DNA from: Pseudomonadota bacterium
GTDB taxonomy: Bacteria; Pseudomonadota; Alphaproteobacteria; Rhodobacterales; Rhodobacteraceae
Direction of reading: 5' to 3'
Length of the DNA: 64,000 nucleotides
Assembly (NCBI GenBank): GCA_038533575.1
Contig: JBCAYL010000001.1
Span: 2,012,226 to 2,076,225 of the forward strand
A program made the translations under genes and the position numbers. Positions 9,526-20,414 of this stretch are shown here, piece after piece (the first letter of the stretch is position 1; every line of letters begins with the position of its first letter). The notes under the pieces are model-generated. The model saw nothing but the letters and a program-made list of their open reading frames with translations, made no database searches and was not told the DNA's origin.

Positions 9526-9723
9526 GGAGTGTCTCCCGATCCCTCGGCCCATGTGAGCGGATGGACGCGTCCCCGATCAAGCACTTTCTTGCGCGTCCCG
9601 GCGTGGCATGGCGGACGGTGCATCGCGGTTGCCAGACGCCCGCGCATGGGATTTGCTGAAACCATGGGCAGCGAGGGCAGGATAGCAGGCACCAACAGGC
9701 GCTCTGGAGGCCGGCGGGATCGC

Positions 9724-11196
9724 ATGAAAAAGCGCGCCGCGGGCCCGGCCAATCCCGCGCCGCCGGGCCAGATCGGAGGGCAATACCGCCCTCTGTCCGA
9801 GGCCGCCATGCGCGCCATCTACGCTACCGCGCTCCGCCTCCTCGCGGAGGTCGGCATGGGCGAGGTGCCGCCGCGGCTGCAAGCTGACTTCCTGAAGGCC
9901 GGAGCGCGCCTCGATCGCCACGACAGGGTGCTTTTGCCCGAAGCCCTCGTGAAGGAGGCCATCGCCGCCTCCCCGAAGCGCTTCATGCTCCACGGGCGGG
10001 ATCCGGCGCGCTCGATCGAGGTCGGGGGCGACCGGGTGTTCTTTGGGACGGGCGGCGCCGCCGTCCAGACGCTCGATCTCGACACCGGCCTCTACCGGCC
10101 CTCCACCCTCGCCGATCTGCATGATTTCACGCGCCTGCAAGACGTGCTGGAGAACGTCGCCTGGTTCACCCGCTGCTGCGTGGCAACCGATGTCCCCGAC
10201 AACTTCGATCTCGACGTGAACACCGTCTACGCCCTCGTGCGCAACACGACGAAGCCGGTGGCCACCTCTTTCACGCTCGCCGAGCATATCCCGCCCATCG
10301 TGGAAATGCTCGACATCGTGGCGGGCGGGCGCGGGGCCTTTTCCGAGCGGCCTTTCCTGAAGGCACATATCAGCCCGGTCATTTCGCCCCTGCGGTTTGG
10401 GGAAGACGCGGTGGAGGTGGTCTATGGCTGCATCGATCACGGCATACCGATGTCCTGCATCACCGCCGCGCAATCGGGCGCCACGGCGCCCGCGACCATG
10501 GCTGGTTTTCTGGCGCAATCGCTCGCGGAGACGCTCGCCAGCCTCGCGATGGTCCACGTCATTCGGCCCGGATTTCCCATGGTCTTCGCCAATTGGCCCT
10601 TCGTGATCGACCTGCGCACCGGTGCCTTCGCGGGCGGCGGCGGGGAAACGGCGGTCCTGAATGGGGCCTCGGCGCAAATCTCGAACTGGCTCGGGCTCGC
10701 ATCCGGGGTCGCGGCCTCCATGACGGATGCAAAAGCCATTGATGCCCAATACGGTGCCGAGAAGGGCATCACGGCCCTCGCCGCCGCGCTCGCCGGGGGT
10801 AACCTGATCTATGAGAGCTCGGGCATGACGGCCTCGCTTCTGGGCGCGAGCTTCGAGGGCTTCGTGCTCGACAACGAGATGCACAGCTCGATCTTCCGCG
10901 CGCTCCGAGGAATCGAGGTGAACGAGGAGACGCTCGGCTTCGACGCCATTCGCGAGACGGTGCTCGGCGAGGGGCACTTCCTGGGCCACGCGCAGACCCA
11001 CGCCGCCATGGAGCGGGATTTCGTCTATCCGAAGCTTGCCGACCGGGATGCGCCCTCGGTCTGGGGTGAGGGCGGGGCGCAGCAGGCCTGGGACCGGGCA
11101 CGGGAGAAGGCGGCCTCGATCCTCGCCAGCCATCATCCCGACTACCTCACACCGGGCCAGGACGCGGAGATCAGGGCGCGTTTCACCATTCTCTGA
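9724..11196 (+). CDS. Trimethylamine methyltransferase (MttB) family protein, non-pyrrolysine
   Basis: About 490 residues from ATG 9724 (MKKRAAG...), with GGAGG 13 bases upstream; ATG 9664 is a credible alternative and the frame stays open upstream to 9529. The protein covers the full TIM-barrel MttB family (DVPDNFDLDVNTVYALVRNT, the AQSGATAPATMAG block, IYESSGMTASLLGASFEGFV). The family moves a methyl group from a quaternary or tertiary amine to a corrinoid protein. There is no in-frame amber codon, so this is the non-pyrrolysine branch that includes glycine-betaine methyltransferases. No corrinoid protein gene is in the window. Divergent from the demethylating oxidase at 9525. Family call firm, substrate inferred. 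Confidence 0.83.
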   Translation: MKKRAAGPANPAPPGQIGGQYRPLSEAAMRAIYATALRLLAEVGMGEVPPRLQADFLKAGARLDRHDRVLLPEALVKEAIAASPKRFMLHGRDPARSIEVGGDRVFFGTGGAAVQTLDLDTGLYRPSTLADLHDFTRLQDVLENVAWFTRCCVATDVPDNFDLDVNTVYALVRNTTKPVATSFTLAEHIPPIVEMLDIVAGGRGAFSERPFLKAHISPVISPLRFGEDAVEVVYGCIDHGIPMSCITAAQSGATAPATMAGFLAQSLAETLASLAMVHVIRPGFPMVFANWPFVIDLRTGAFAGGGGETAVLNGASAQISNWLGLASGVAASMTDAKAIDAQYGAEKGITALAAALAGGNLIYESSGMTASLLGASFEGFVLDNEMHSSIFRALRGIEVNEETLGFDAIRETVLGEGHFLGHAQTHAAMERDFVYPKLADRDAPSVWGEGGAQQAWDRAREKAASILASHHPDYLTPGQDAEIRARFTIL

Positions 11197-11208
11197 CGCC
11201 TCGCCGCC

Positions 11209-12570
11209 TCAGATGTGGAGGGCGCGTCCCTTCGCGCGGAGGCAAGCTTCCTGAATGGCCTCCGACTGCGTGGGATGGGCGTGGATCGTGGCGGCGATGT
11301 CATCGAGCCGCGCGCCCATCTCGATGGCGAGCGAAAACGCCGCCGACAATTCCGAGAGGTGCGCGCCCACGCCCTGTAGACCGACGATCGCCTCGTCGCT
11401 CTCGCGCCAGACGACGCGGATGAACCCTTCTTCGGCATCGCACGTCATCGCCCGGCCATTGGCCGCGAGAGGAAACACGCTTTCGGAGGTGCCTTCGATC
11501 TCGCCCGGCAGTGCCCCGCATGCGACGATCTCCGGATCGGTGAAACACACGGCCGGGATGGCGCGCTTGTCCCATGCCACGGCGTGTCCCGCGACGTGTT
11601 CTGCCACCATCTCTCCCTGCGCCATCGCGCGATGGGCGAGCATCGGGTCTCCCGTCACGTCGCCGACGGCATAGATGCCGCGCATGGACGTCGTGCAGTG
11701 CTGGTCGATCCGGATGAAAGGCCCGTCCATGGTCAGCGAGAGTTCCTCGAGGCTGATGCCCTTCGTGCGGGGGCGGCGGCCGACCGTCACGAGGACCTTC
11801 TCGGCGCTGATGTCTCCCCCATCTGTCGAAAGCGTGCCGTCCGCATGGCCTTGCGCGCGGGTCTCGGTGATAACGGTGACTCCCAACGCCTCCAACCTCT
11901 CCGATACCGGGCGGGTCAGGGCCTCGTCATAGCTCGGCAAAACGCGGGCTCCTGCCTCCACCACGGTGACCTGCGCGCCGAGCTTGGCAAAGGCCGTACC
12001 GAGCTCGAGGCCGATATAGCCCCCTCCGACGACAGCAAGGCTTGCCGGCACCTCCGTGAGCGAGAGCGCTTCCGTCGACGAGATCACATCCCCCCCGAAT
12101 GGCAGGGAGGGGAGCGCCACGGGGGCCGAGCCCGTCGCGATGACAATGCGCTCCGCGCGGATCTCGCTTTGCGTTCTGTCTTCGTTGCTCACGCGCACTG
12201 TCTTGCCATCAACGAAGCGCGCGCGCCCGGTCAAAGACCGGACACCGGCCTTCCGCAGGAGGCCCGACACCCCGGCATTGAGGCGCGCGACGATGCCATC
12301 CTTCCACGCGACCGTCTGGCCGAGATCGATCTCCGGCGCGGCCGACTTGATCCCGAGAGGGCTCTGCCCGATGGCGGCGATGCGGTGAAATTCGTCGGCA
12401 GCGTGGATCAGCGCCTTCGAAGGAATGCAGCCCACATTGAGGCAGGTGCCACCCGGCTTGCCCTCATCGACGATGATCGTGTCGATCCCAAGCTGACCCG
12501 CGCGGATGGCGCAGACATAGCCACCGGGCCCGGCACCGACGATGAGCAACTTGCATGTCAGATCAGCCAT
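11209..12570 (-). CDS. lpd: Dihydrolipoyl dehydrogenase (E3)
   Basis: 453 residues, normal E3 length. It shows FAD motif VGAGPGGYVC near 11-20, the redox disulfide GGTCLNVGCIP with Cys 43 and 48, an NAD motif VVGGGYIGLELG in the middle, and the C-terminal His-Glu base region (IHAHPTQSE). It reoxidises dihydrolipoamide of the E2 subunit with NAD+. It is the last gene of the branched-chain keto-acid dehydrogenase operon; its ATG abuts the stop of the E2 gene (12571). Convergent with the MttB-family gene, with only 12 bases between stops and no visible terminator hairpin. Confidence 0.93.
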   Translation of the reverse strand: MADLTCKLLIVGAGPGGYVCAIRAGQLGIDTIIVDEGKPGGTCLNVGCIPSKALIHAADEFHRIAAIGQSPLGIKSAAPEIDLGQTVAWKDGIVARLNAGVSGLLRKAGVRSLTGRARFVDGKTVRVSNEDRTQSEIRAERIVIATGSAPVALPSLPFGGDVISSTEALSLTEVPASLAVVGGGYIGLELGTAFAKLGAQVTVVEAGARVLPSYDEALTRPVSERLEALGVTVITETRAQGHADGTLSTDGGDISAEKVLVTVGRRPRTKGISLEELSLTMDGPFIRIDQHCTTSMRGIYAVGDVTGDPMLAHRAMAQGEMVAEHVAGHAVAWDKRAIPAVCFTDPEIVACGALPGEIEGTSESVFPLAANGRAMTCDAEEGFIRVVWRESDEAIVGLQGVGAHLSELSAAFSLAIEMGARLDDIAATIHAHPTQSEAIQEACLRAKGRALHI

Positions 12571-13842
12571 TCAACCCTCCACGAAGAGCATGGCCGGGGT
12601 CTCCAGCAGCGATTTGAGCTTCTGGACGAAGACCGCCGCATCCCAGCCATCGATCACGCGATGATCGAAGCTGCAGGAGAGGTTCATCATCCTCCGCGGG
12701 CGGAACTGCTGGCCGTCCCAGACAGGGCGGATCTGCATCTTGTTGACGCCGACGATGGCCACCTCCGGGTGGTTGATGATGGGCGTGGTGGCGATCGCGC
12801 CCAGTGGTCCGAGCGAGGTGATGGTGATCGTGCTGTCCTGCAGCTCCTCCCGGCCGATGGTGCCCTCGCGGGCCGCAGTCGAGAGCCGCTTCAGCTCGGC
12901 GGCATTGTCCCAGAGGCTGCCCCCCTCCGCGTGCCGGATCACCGGAACGCTGAGCCCCCATGGCGTCTGCGTGGCGATGCCGACATGGACGCCACCGTGG
13001 CGATGGATCACCCCCGCCTCATCGTCGTAGCGCGCATTCAGATCAGGCTGTTCGCGGACGGCCTCCACGATGGCACGCATGAGGAAAGGCAGGAGCGTGA
13101 GCTTGGCGCGGGTCTCCCCGTGCTTTTCGTTGAGTGCCGCGCGGAGGCTTTCCAGCGCCTCCATCTCGACCTCTTCGACGATGGTGATGTGGGGGATCTG
13201 CCGCTTTGCGATCTGCATCTTCTCGGCGATGCGGCGGCGCATGCCGATCACCCGGATCTCTTCGACGCCCGTGTTGCGCCCACGCTGGACGCGACCCTGC
13301 TTTATTCCGCCAGCGGCGAGCCATTCGTCGAGATCGGCATGGCTGATGCGCCCGGCGGGCCCCGAGCCGGGCACCTGGCGCAGGTCGATGCCCTCTTGCC
13401 GGGCACGCGCCCGCACCGAGGGCGGCGCCAGCGGCTTTGTGCCCGCGGCGCGGGGGGCTCTGGGCGGCGGTGCCTCCGAGGTCGCCGCTGTCGGGCGCGG
13501 CGCAGCCTCGCTTTCCGGCATGGGCTCCGTCTCGGGCTCAGGTGTTTCGGGTGCTGCTTCGGGGCGGCCTGGCGCCGTGCCCGGGGCTTCGTTCCCGGCG
13601 CCATCGACCTCGATACGCAGAAGCGTCGCGCCGACGGCGAGGAGCTCTCCGATCTCGCCGCCAAGCTCCGTCACCGTGCCGTTCACGGAACACGGCACCT
13701 CGACGGCGGCCTTGTCGGTCATGACCGTGGCGAGGATGTCGTCCTCCTTCACCACGTCCCCGGGCGCCACGTGCCACTCCGTCAATTCGGCCTCGGCGAT
13801 GCCCTCTCCGATGTCGGGCAGGCGGATGACATGCATGCCCAT
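12571..13842 (-). CDS. bkdB: Branched-chain 2-oxo acid dehydrogenase E2 (dihydrolipoyl acyltransferase)
   Basis: 423 residues with the classic E2 order: lipoyl domain 1-80 with the lipoylated lysine in MTDKAAVEV (Lys 44), a Pro/Glu/Ala-rich linker about 85-140, a peripheral subunit-binding domain about 140-175 (VRARARQEGIDLRQVPGSGP), and the catalytic acyltransferase domain ending with HRVIDG (His 394, Asp 398). It transfers the branched acyl group to CoA and forms the complex core. A single lipoyl domain and the neighbouring E1 alpha/beta pair point to branched-chain keto acids rather than pyruvate or 2-oxoglutarate. The gene begins three bases after the E1 beta stop. Confidence 0.93.
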   Translation of the reverse strand: MGMHVIRLPDIGEGIAEAELTEWHVAPGDVVKEDDILATVMTDKAAVEVPCSVNGTVTELGGEIGELLAVGATLLRIEVDGAGNEAPGTAPGRPEAAPETPEPETEPMPESEAAPRPTAATSEAPPPRAPRAAGTKPLAPPSVRARARQEGIDLRQVPGSGPAGRISHADLDEWLAAGGIKQGRVQRGRNTGVEEIRVIGMRRRIAEKMQIAKRQIPHITIVEEVEMEALESLRAALNEKHGETRAKLTLLPFLMRAIVEAVREQPDLNARYDDEAGVIHRHGGVHVGIATQTPWGLSVPVIRHAEGGSLWDNAAELKRLSTAAREGTIGREELQDSTITITSLGPLGAIATTPIINHPEVAIVGVNKMQIRPVWDGQQFRPRRMMNLSCSFDHRVIDGWDAAVFVQKLKSLLETPAMLFVEG

Positions 13843-13845
13843 CGC

Positions 13846-14859
13846 TCAGTCCTCCATCACTTGCCGGAGGGCCGCGCCGACCCTGTCGGGACCAGGGAAA
13901 TACTCCCATTCCTGCGCGTGCGGATAGGGCGTATCCCACCCCGTCACGCGGATAATCGGAGCCTCGAGGCTGTAGAAGCACTCCTCCTGCACGAGGCTCG
14001 ATAGCTCTGCCCCGTAGCCACAGGTGCGCGTGGCCTCGTGGACGATGACGCAACGCCCGGTCTTGCGCACCGATGCGGTGATCGTCCCGAGATCGAGGGG
14101 CAAAAGCGAACGCAGGTCGATCACCTCGGCGTCGATCCCGGTTTCCTCGGCGGCGGCTTCGGCCACGTAGACCATCGTCCCGTAAGCCAGGACGGTGACG
14201 TCCGCGCCCGCCCGCGTGATATTGGCCTTGCCGAGCGGGACGATCCCGTGCCCCTCGGGCACCTCGCCGCGCGCATGCTTCTTCCAGGTCGTCAGGGGCC
14301 GGGCATGGTGGCCGTCGAAGGGGCCGTTATAAAGCCGCTTCGGCTCCAGAAAGATCACCGGATCCGGATCGTCGATCGCCGCCAGCAAAAGCCCCTTGGC
14401 ATCGGCGGGGTTCGAGGGCAGCGCCACCTTCAACCCAGACACATGCGTGAAGATCGCCTCGGGACTCTGGCTGTGGGTCTGGCCCCCGAAGATGCCTCCG
14501 CCCGTGGGCATCCGGATCACGATGGGGCAGGTGAAATCACCGTTGGAGCGATGACGCAGACGCGCGGCCTCCGAGACGATCTGGTCAAAGGCCGGGTACA
14601 CGTAGTCGGCAAACTGGATCTCGATCACGGGCTTGAGCCCGTAGGCCGCCATGCCGATCGCCGTGCCGACGATCCCGCTCTCGTTGATGGGCGCATCAAA
14701 GCAGCGGGATTTTCCGTATTTCTGCTGGAGACCCGCGGTGCAGCGGAAGACCCCGCCGAAAAACCCCACATCCTCACCGTAGACCACCACGGACGGGTCC
14801 GCGGCCATGGCGACGTCGTGGGCCTCTCGGATCGCTTCGATCATCGTCATCAGAGGCAT
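13846..14859 (-). CDS. bkdA2: Branched-chain 2-oxo acid dehydrogenase E1 beta subunit
   Basis: 337 residues from ATG 14859 (MPLMTMIEAIREAHDVAM); the open frame extends to 15108 but the upstream part overlaps E1 alpha and has no homology. Typical transketolase-like E1 beta with VVVYGEDVGFFGGVF, the RMPTGGGIFGGQTHSQSPE loop, and the C-terminal HEATRTCGYGAEL block. It forms the alpha2-beta2 thiamine-diphosphate enzyme that decarboxylates the 2-oxo acids of valine, leucine and isoleucine. Its ATG lies two bases past the E1 alpha stop, so the two subunits are translated in step. Confidence 0.94.
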   Translation of the reverse strand: MPLMTMIEAIREAHDVAMAADPSVVVYGEDVGFFGGVFRCTAGLQQKYGKSRCFDAPINESGIVGTAIGMAAYGLKPVIEIQFADYVYPAFDQIVSEAARLRHRSNGDFTCPIVIRMPTGGGIFGGQTHSQSPEAIFTHVSGLKVALPSNPADAKGLLLAAIDDPDPVIFLEPKRLYNGPFDGHHARPLTTWKKHARGEVPEGHGIVPLGKANITRAGADVTVLAYGTMVYVAEAAAEETGIDAEVIDLRSLLPLDLGTITASVRKTGRCVIVHEATRTCGYGAELSSLVQEECFYSLEAPIIRVTGWDTPYPHAQEWEYFPGPDRVGAALRQVMED

Positions 14860-14861
14860 GG

Positions 14862-17167
<2,306 letters not shown>

Positions 17168-17260
17168 ACTCTGCTCCTTTCGGCACGTGCGCGAGTCCCG
17201 ACCGAGGATACTGCCAAGCGAGGAGCTAGATAAGTTCGATGTCGTCTGGTATTCGGTCAC

Positions 17261-17280
17261 GTAGTAGCGGAAATCACTAC
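17261..17280. promoter_or_regulatory. Dyad in the bkd / Lrp divergent promoter region
   Basis: A 20-bp imperfect dyad with five-base arms GTAGT and ACTAC separated by ten bases lies 18 bases before the GTG of the Lrp-family gene. Lrp/AsnC proteins bind loose dyads of about this size in their own promoter. Assignment as the operator is inference. Confidence 0.4.
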
Positions 17281-17297
17281 AGAATAGGTAAATCATA

Positions 17298-17759
17298 GTG
17301 GGATTCACCACGGATAAGATTGACCGCGCCATCATCCGCGCCCTGCAGGAGGATGGCCGTATGGCCCTCGTACAGCTCTCGGAGCGCGTGGGCCTGTCGC
17401 CCACGCCCTGCAAACGCCGGTTGGCCCGGCTCGAGGCATCGGGCGTGATCGCGGGCTACACGGCCCGCATCGACCGAAAGGCGGCGGGCTTCCCCATCAC
17501 CGCGTTCGTCTCCGTGGAGCTCGAGCGGCAGGACGCCGAGAAGGTCGCCGAGTTCCAGCGTCAGGTCGCGCTCTTCGACGAGGTCGTCACCGGCACCCTC
17601 ATGACGGGCGCCAATGACTTTCTCCTCGAGGTCGCCGTCGAGAGCCTGGAGGAATTCGAGAGCTTCCTGCAGACAAAACTCATGCGCCTGCCCGGGCTGC
17701 GCGTCGTGCGCTCGCGGTTCGGGTTGCGCCAGTTCATCAGCCGCGCCCGCATCCCCTGA
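17298..17759 (+). CDS. bkdR: Lrp/AsnC-family transcriptional regulator (BkdR-like)
   Basis: 153 residues, GTG start. It has an N-terminal helix-turn-helix (ALVQLSERVGLSPTPCKRRLARLEASGVI, about 23-51) and a C-terminal RAM/AsnC effector domain (VSVELERQDAEKV ... VTGTLMTGANDFLLEV ... LPGLRVVRSRFGLRQF). Lrp-type proteins sense amino acids. Divergent placement next to leucine dehydrogenase and the bkd genes is the arrangement of BkdR, which activates bkd in response to branched-chain amino acids in pseudomonads. Function in this strain is inferred from context. Confidence 0.88.
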   Translation: MGFTTDKIDRAIIRALQEDGRMALVQLSERVGLSPTPCKRRLARLEASGVIAGYTARIDRKAAGFPITAFVSVELERQDAEKVAEFQRQVALFDEVVTGTLMTGANDFLLEVAVESLEEFESFLQTKLMRLPGLRVVRSRFGLRQFISRARIP

Positions 17760-18065
17760 GGCGCGTCCCTCGACGCAAAGCGCGCAGAGCAGACAATAAG
17801 GCAGCGCCTTGCGCGAAATCGCTTTATTTTCCGCAAGGCAATCGCGGATGACACGCCTGACGGGAGAACAGAGCAGCCTCCCTGCGCCGCGACAATTCTC
17901 AATGGCGGCTTAAGATCAGCGTTAAAATTCTCGCGGAGGTTGAGCTAATTCCGCGAAGCTCACCACCTTCTCGTCACAATCAAGCCAGCATTCGGCCCCC
18001 TCGCGCCCTTCATTAAGAGGCGTGAGGCTCAACGCTTGTGAGCGCCGGGCTGTTGGAGGCAACGG
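17760..18065. other. Intergenic region, 306 bases
   Basis: No convincing gene. It contains an 8-bp inverted repeat (GCCTTGCG at 17806-17813 and CGCAAGGC at 17832-17839) around an AT-rich 18-base loop; this could be a weak terminator for the Lrp gene, though no T-tract follows. The last 150 bases are relatively AT-rich for this window and should hold the promoter of the kinase-GTPase operon. A clear ribosome site GGAGG at 18055-18059 serves the GTG at 18066. Confidence 0.5.
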
Positions 18066-19418
18066 GTGACGTTTCAGGCTTCGATATCTGAACCAGAGGG
18101 CACGAGCGCGGTCGGTGACGAGCTGCCGCCGGGGACCGAGCTCTGCGGCGGGCAGTACGTGATCGAGACGTTCCTCAACGCGGGCGGGTTCGGCGTCACT
18201 TACCTCGCGCGGGACAGCCTGGACCGGAAAGTCGTCATCAAGGAGTGCTTCCCCAACGCGATGTGCTGCCGTGTCGGGGCATCGGTTCGACTACGTTCCA
18301 ATGCCTTCGAGGAAGAATTCACGCGGGCCGTGGATCTTTTCCAGAAGGAGGCGCGTGCCCTCGCGAGGCTGCAGCATCCCAGCATCGTCGGGGTCCACGG
18401 CATCTTTGAGGCCAACGACACGGCCTACATGGCGCTCGATTTCGTAAACGGCATGGACCTCTTCGAGCTGATGGCGCGCCATCCCGGATACCTGACACCG
18501 GACGTGATCGAGGGGATCGTCTCCACGCTGCTCAACGCGCTGAGCTACGTCCACGAGCACGGCATTCTCCATCGCGACATCTCGCCGGATAATATCCTGC
18601 TCGACGCTAACGGCTCGCCCGTGCTCATCGATTTCGGTGCCGCTCGCCAGGGCTCGCGTCAGCACAGCAAGATCGTCTCTCGGGTCTACACCGTGAAGGA
18701 CGGCTACTCGCCCCACGAGTTCTACTTCGAGGGCAAGGGCCAATCGCAGGCCTCCGATCTCTACGCGCTCGCCGCGACCGTCGTGCATCTGATCACCGGG
18801 AAGGCCCCGCCCAACAGCTCCGTGCGGCTCGGGGCCATCTCCGAGAAAAAGCCCGACCTCTTCCAGCCGCTTTCGGGCCGGATTGAGGGCTACCGGCCGG
18901 AATTCCTCGCCGCCGTGGACCAGTGCATGAGCCTCTTCGCGCGAGATCGCCTGCAAACGGCGGTGGAGTGGCGAGATGCCATATCGGGTACGGGAACGGT
19001 CGCCCTCGCAGGCAAGCCGCCGCCGGTCACCAATCCCGAGCTGATGCAGCGGATTTCGGAGCTCGTGGCACGCAACAACGAGGCTCTCGCGCGGGAAGCC
19101 GAGCGCCGCGCCAAGGCTCCTGTCGAAGAGAAGAAGAAGATCGACCCCGAGGAAGAGCGCCGCGCCGCCCAGCGTGCCTACTGGGCCATCCTCAACGAGG
19201 ACCCCGAGGAGATCGCTGCGGAGGTACGACGCGAACGGGAGGCGATCGAACGCGCAGAAAAGGCGGCGCGGGACGCCGAAGAGAAGGCGCGGCGGGAAGA
19301 GGAGCGCAAGCGACGGGAGGAAGCCGAGCGCCAGCAGAAAGCGCTGACCACACCGGGCGTCGAACGCGCGCGCAAACATCGCGCCTTCCAGACGGCCCCC
19401 ATGTCCGGAACTTCATAG
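18066..19418 (+). CDS. Serine/threonine protein kinase
   Basis: 450 residues, GTG start with GGAGG six bases upstream. A complete Hanks-type kinase domain spans about 30-310: glycine-rich loop LNAGGFGVTYLA, ATP-binding Lys 59 in VVIKE, alpha-C Glu around 95, catalytic loop HRDISPDN at 169-176, DFG at 189-191, a YSPHEFY activation-segment end, and SDLYALAATVVHLITGK. Residues 330-440 are charged, probably coiled-coil (EEKKKIDPEEERRAAQRA). There is no transmembrane segment or PASTA domain, so it is likely a soluble kinase. First gene of an eight-gene run with an FHA reader and a PP2C phosphatase, which would read and erase its phosphorylation. Confidence 0.92.
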   Translation: MTFQASISEPEGTSAVGDELPPGTELCGGQYVIETFLNAGGFGVTYLARDSLDRKVVIKECFPNAMCCRVGASVRLRSNAFEEEFTRAVDLFQKEARALARLQHPSIVGVHGIFEANDTAYMALDFVNGMDLFELMARHPGYLTPDVIEGIVSTLLNALSYVHEHGILHRDISPDNILLDANGSPVLIDFGAARQGSRQHSKIVSRVYTVKDGYSPHEFYFEGKGQSQASDLYALAATVVHLITGKAPPNSSVRLGAISEKKPDLFQPLSGRIEGYRPEFLAAVDQCMSLFARDRLQTAVEWRDAISGTGTVALAGKPPPVTNPELMQRISELVARNNEALAREAERRAKAPVEEKKKIDPEEERRAAQRAYWAILNEDPEEIAAEVRREREAIERAEKAARDAEEKARREEERKRREEAERQQKALTTPGVERARKHRAFQTAPMSGTS

Positions 19419-19427
19419 GAGAGCGTT

Positions 19428-20414
19428 ATGCAGGGTATCAGGAATCTCATCGCGCGCCGCCGCCCCACCGCATCAGGGGGCGAGGAGACCGCCGTGCCGG
19501 ACGCCACGGAGCACGCGGCAGGCCGCGAAGGCACACGCGCGATCGAGAGCACCGCGCCGGCCGTGCTCAGCCCCCAATCCGTGGAGCCGCCGAAGCCCGC
19601 CGACATGGAGGCGTCCACCCTCTTTGAGAAAGCCGATTTCCTCGCACGGGCCATCGACGCGCGGGACCACATCCCCTCCTCGGAGATCCCGGTGCAGCAG
19701 GGCTACAAGGTGCTTTCGAGTCGGCGCATCACGCGTCCGGCGACCGAAAGCACGCCGGAGGAAAGACCAGAGTCGCGGCCCGTGCGTGCGCGCAAGATCT
19801 GGGATGTGGACCCGCCAGGGCCTCAGAGCGCCCCACCAGAAACCTCCGCGGGAAAACTCCGGTCCCGGCGCACGTCCATGGCGCCGACCAACGCCGCAGC
19901 ACAAGAGGCGCCCATGGCGCATGTGGCGCCCCCAGCCTCGAAGCGCCCGCAATCGAGCCGCGCCAAGACCCGGCTCCTCGGGTTCCACGCCGGTGAACCG
20001 GCCAAGGACATCTTCGCCAGCGACGCATCTCCGGGAGCGGCGGGCACCGGATCGTTTCCCATTGGCTGGCTTGTGCTCGTCGATGGTCCCGGGCGCGGCG
20101 CGTCCTTCACGCTCCATGCCGGGCTCTCGACGGTGGGCCGGGACCCTGATCAGACGATCTCGCTCGATTTCGGCGACGCGGCCATCTCGCGGAGCCAGCA
20201 CATCGCCATCGCCTATGACAGCGAAGAGAACCGCACCTTCATCGGCCATGGCGGCAAGCAGAACATCGTGAGGCTCAACGGCAAGCCGCTGCTCACGACC
20301 GAGGCGCTCGGCGATCGGGACGAGATCAAGATCGGCAAGTCGACGCTTCGCTTCATCGCGCTCTGCGATGCGTCGTTCTCGTGGGATGAAAAGACGGGGG
20401 ATGCAGATGAGTGA
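19428..20414 (+). CDS. FHA-domain protein
   Basis: 328 residues, ATG with GGAGAG upstream, nine bases after the kinase stop. The first 200 residues are Pro/Ala/Arg-rich and look disordered. A C-terminal forkhead-associated domain spans about 213-315 with the phosphothreonine-binding residues in place: Gly-Arg of STVGRDPDQ (Arg 238), ISRSQH (Ser 254 to His 258) and the Asn of RLNGKP (284). FHA domains dock phosphothreonine on partner proteins, here most likely products of the adjacent kinase. The disordered N-terminus carries many Thr and Ser that could themselves be phosphorylated (inference). Confidence 0.88.
   Translation: MQGIRNLIARRRPTASGGEETAVPDATEHAAGREGTRAIESTAPAVLSPQSVEPPKPADMEASTLFEKADFLARAIDARDHIPSSEIPVQQGYKVLSSRRITRPATESTPEERPESRPVRARKIWDVDPPGPQSAPPETSAGKLRSRRTSMAPTNAAAQEAPMAHVAPPASKRPQSSRAKTRLLGFHAGEPAKDIFASDASPGAAGTGSFPIGWLVLVDGPGRGASFTLHAGLSTVGRDPDQTISLDFGDAAISRSQHIAIAYDSEENRTFIGHGGKQNIVRLNGKPLLTTEALGDRDEIKIGKSTLRFIALCDASFSWDEKTGDADE

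Noticed and set aside
9529-9724. Long N-terminal extension of the MttB-family protein
   Set aside because: Arg/Gly-rich, runs into the divergent promoter region, and homologous sequence begins after MKKRAAG.
11584-14004. 806-codon plus-strand open frame across E3, E2 and part of E1 beta
   Set aside because: It runs across three genes with complete catalytic motifs on the other strand.
17806-17839. Inverted repeat as a strong terminator for the Lrp-type gene
   Set aside because: The 18-base loop is long and no T-tract follows; reported only inside the intergenic entry.
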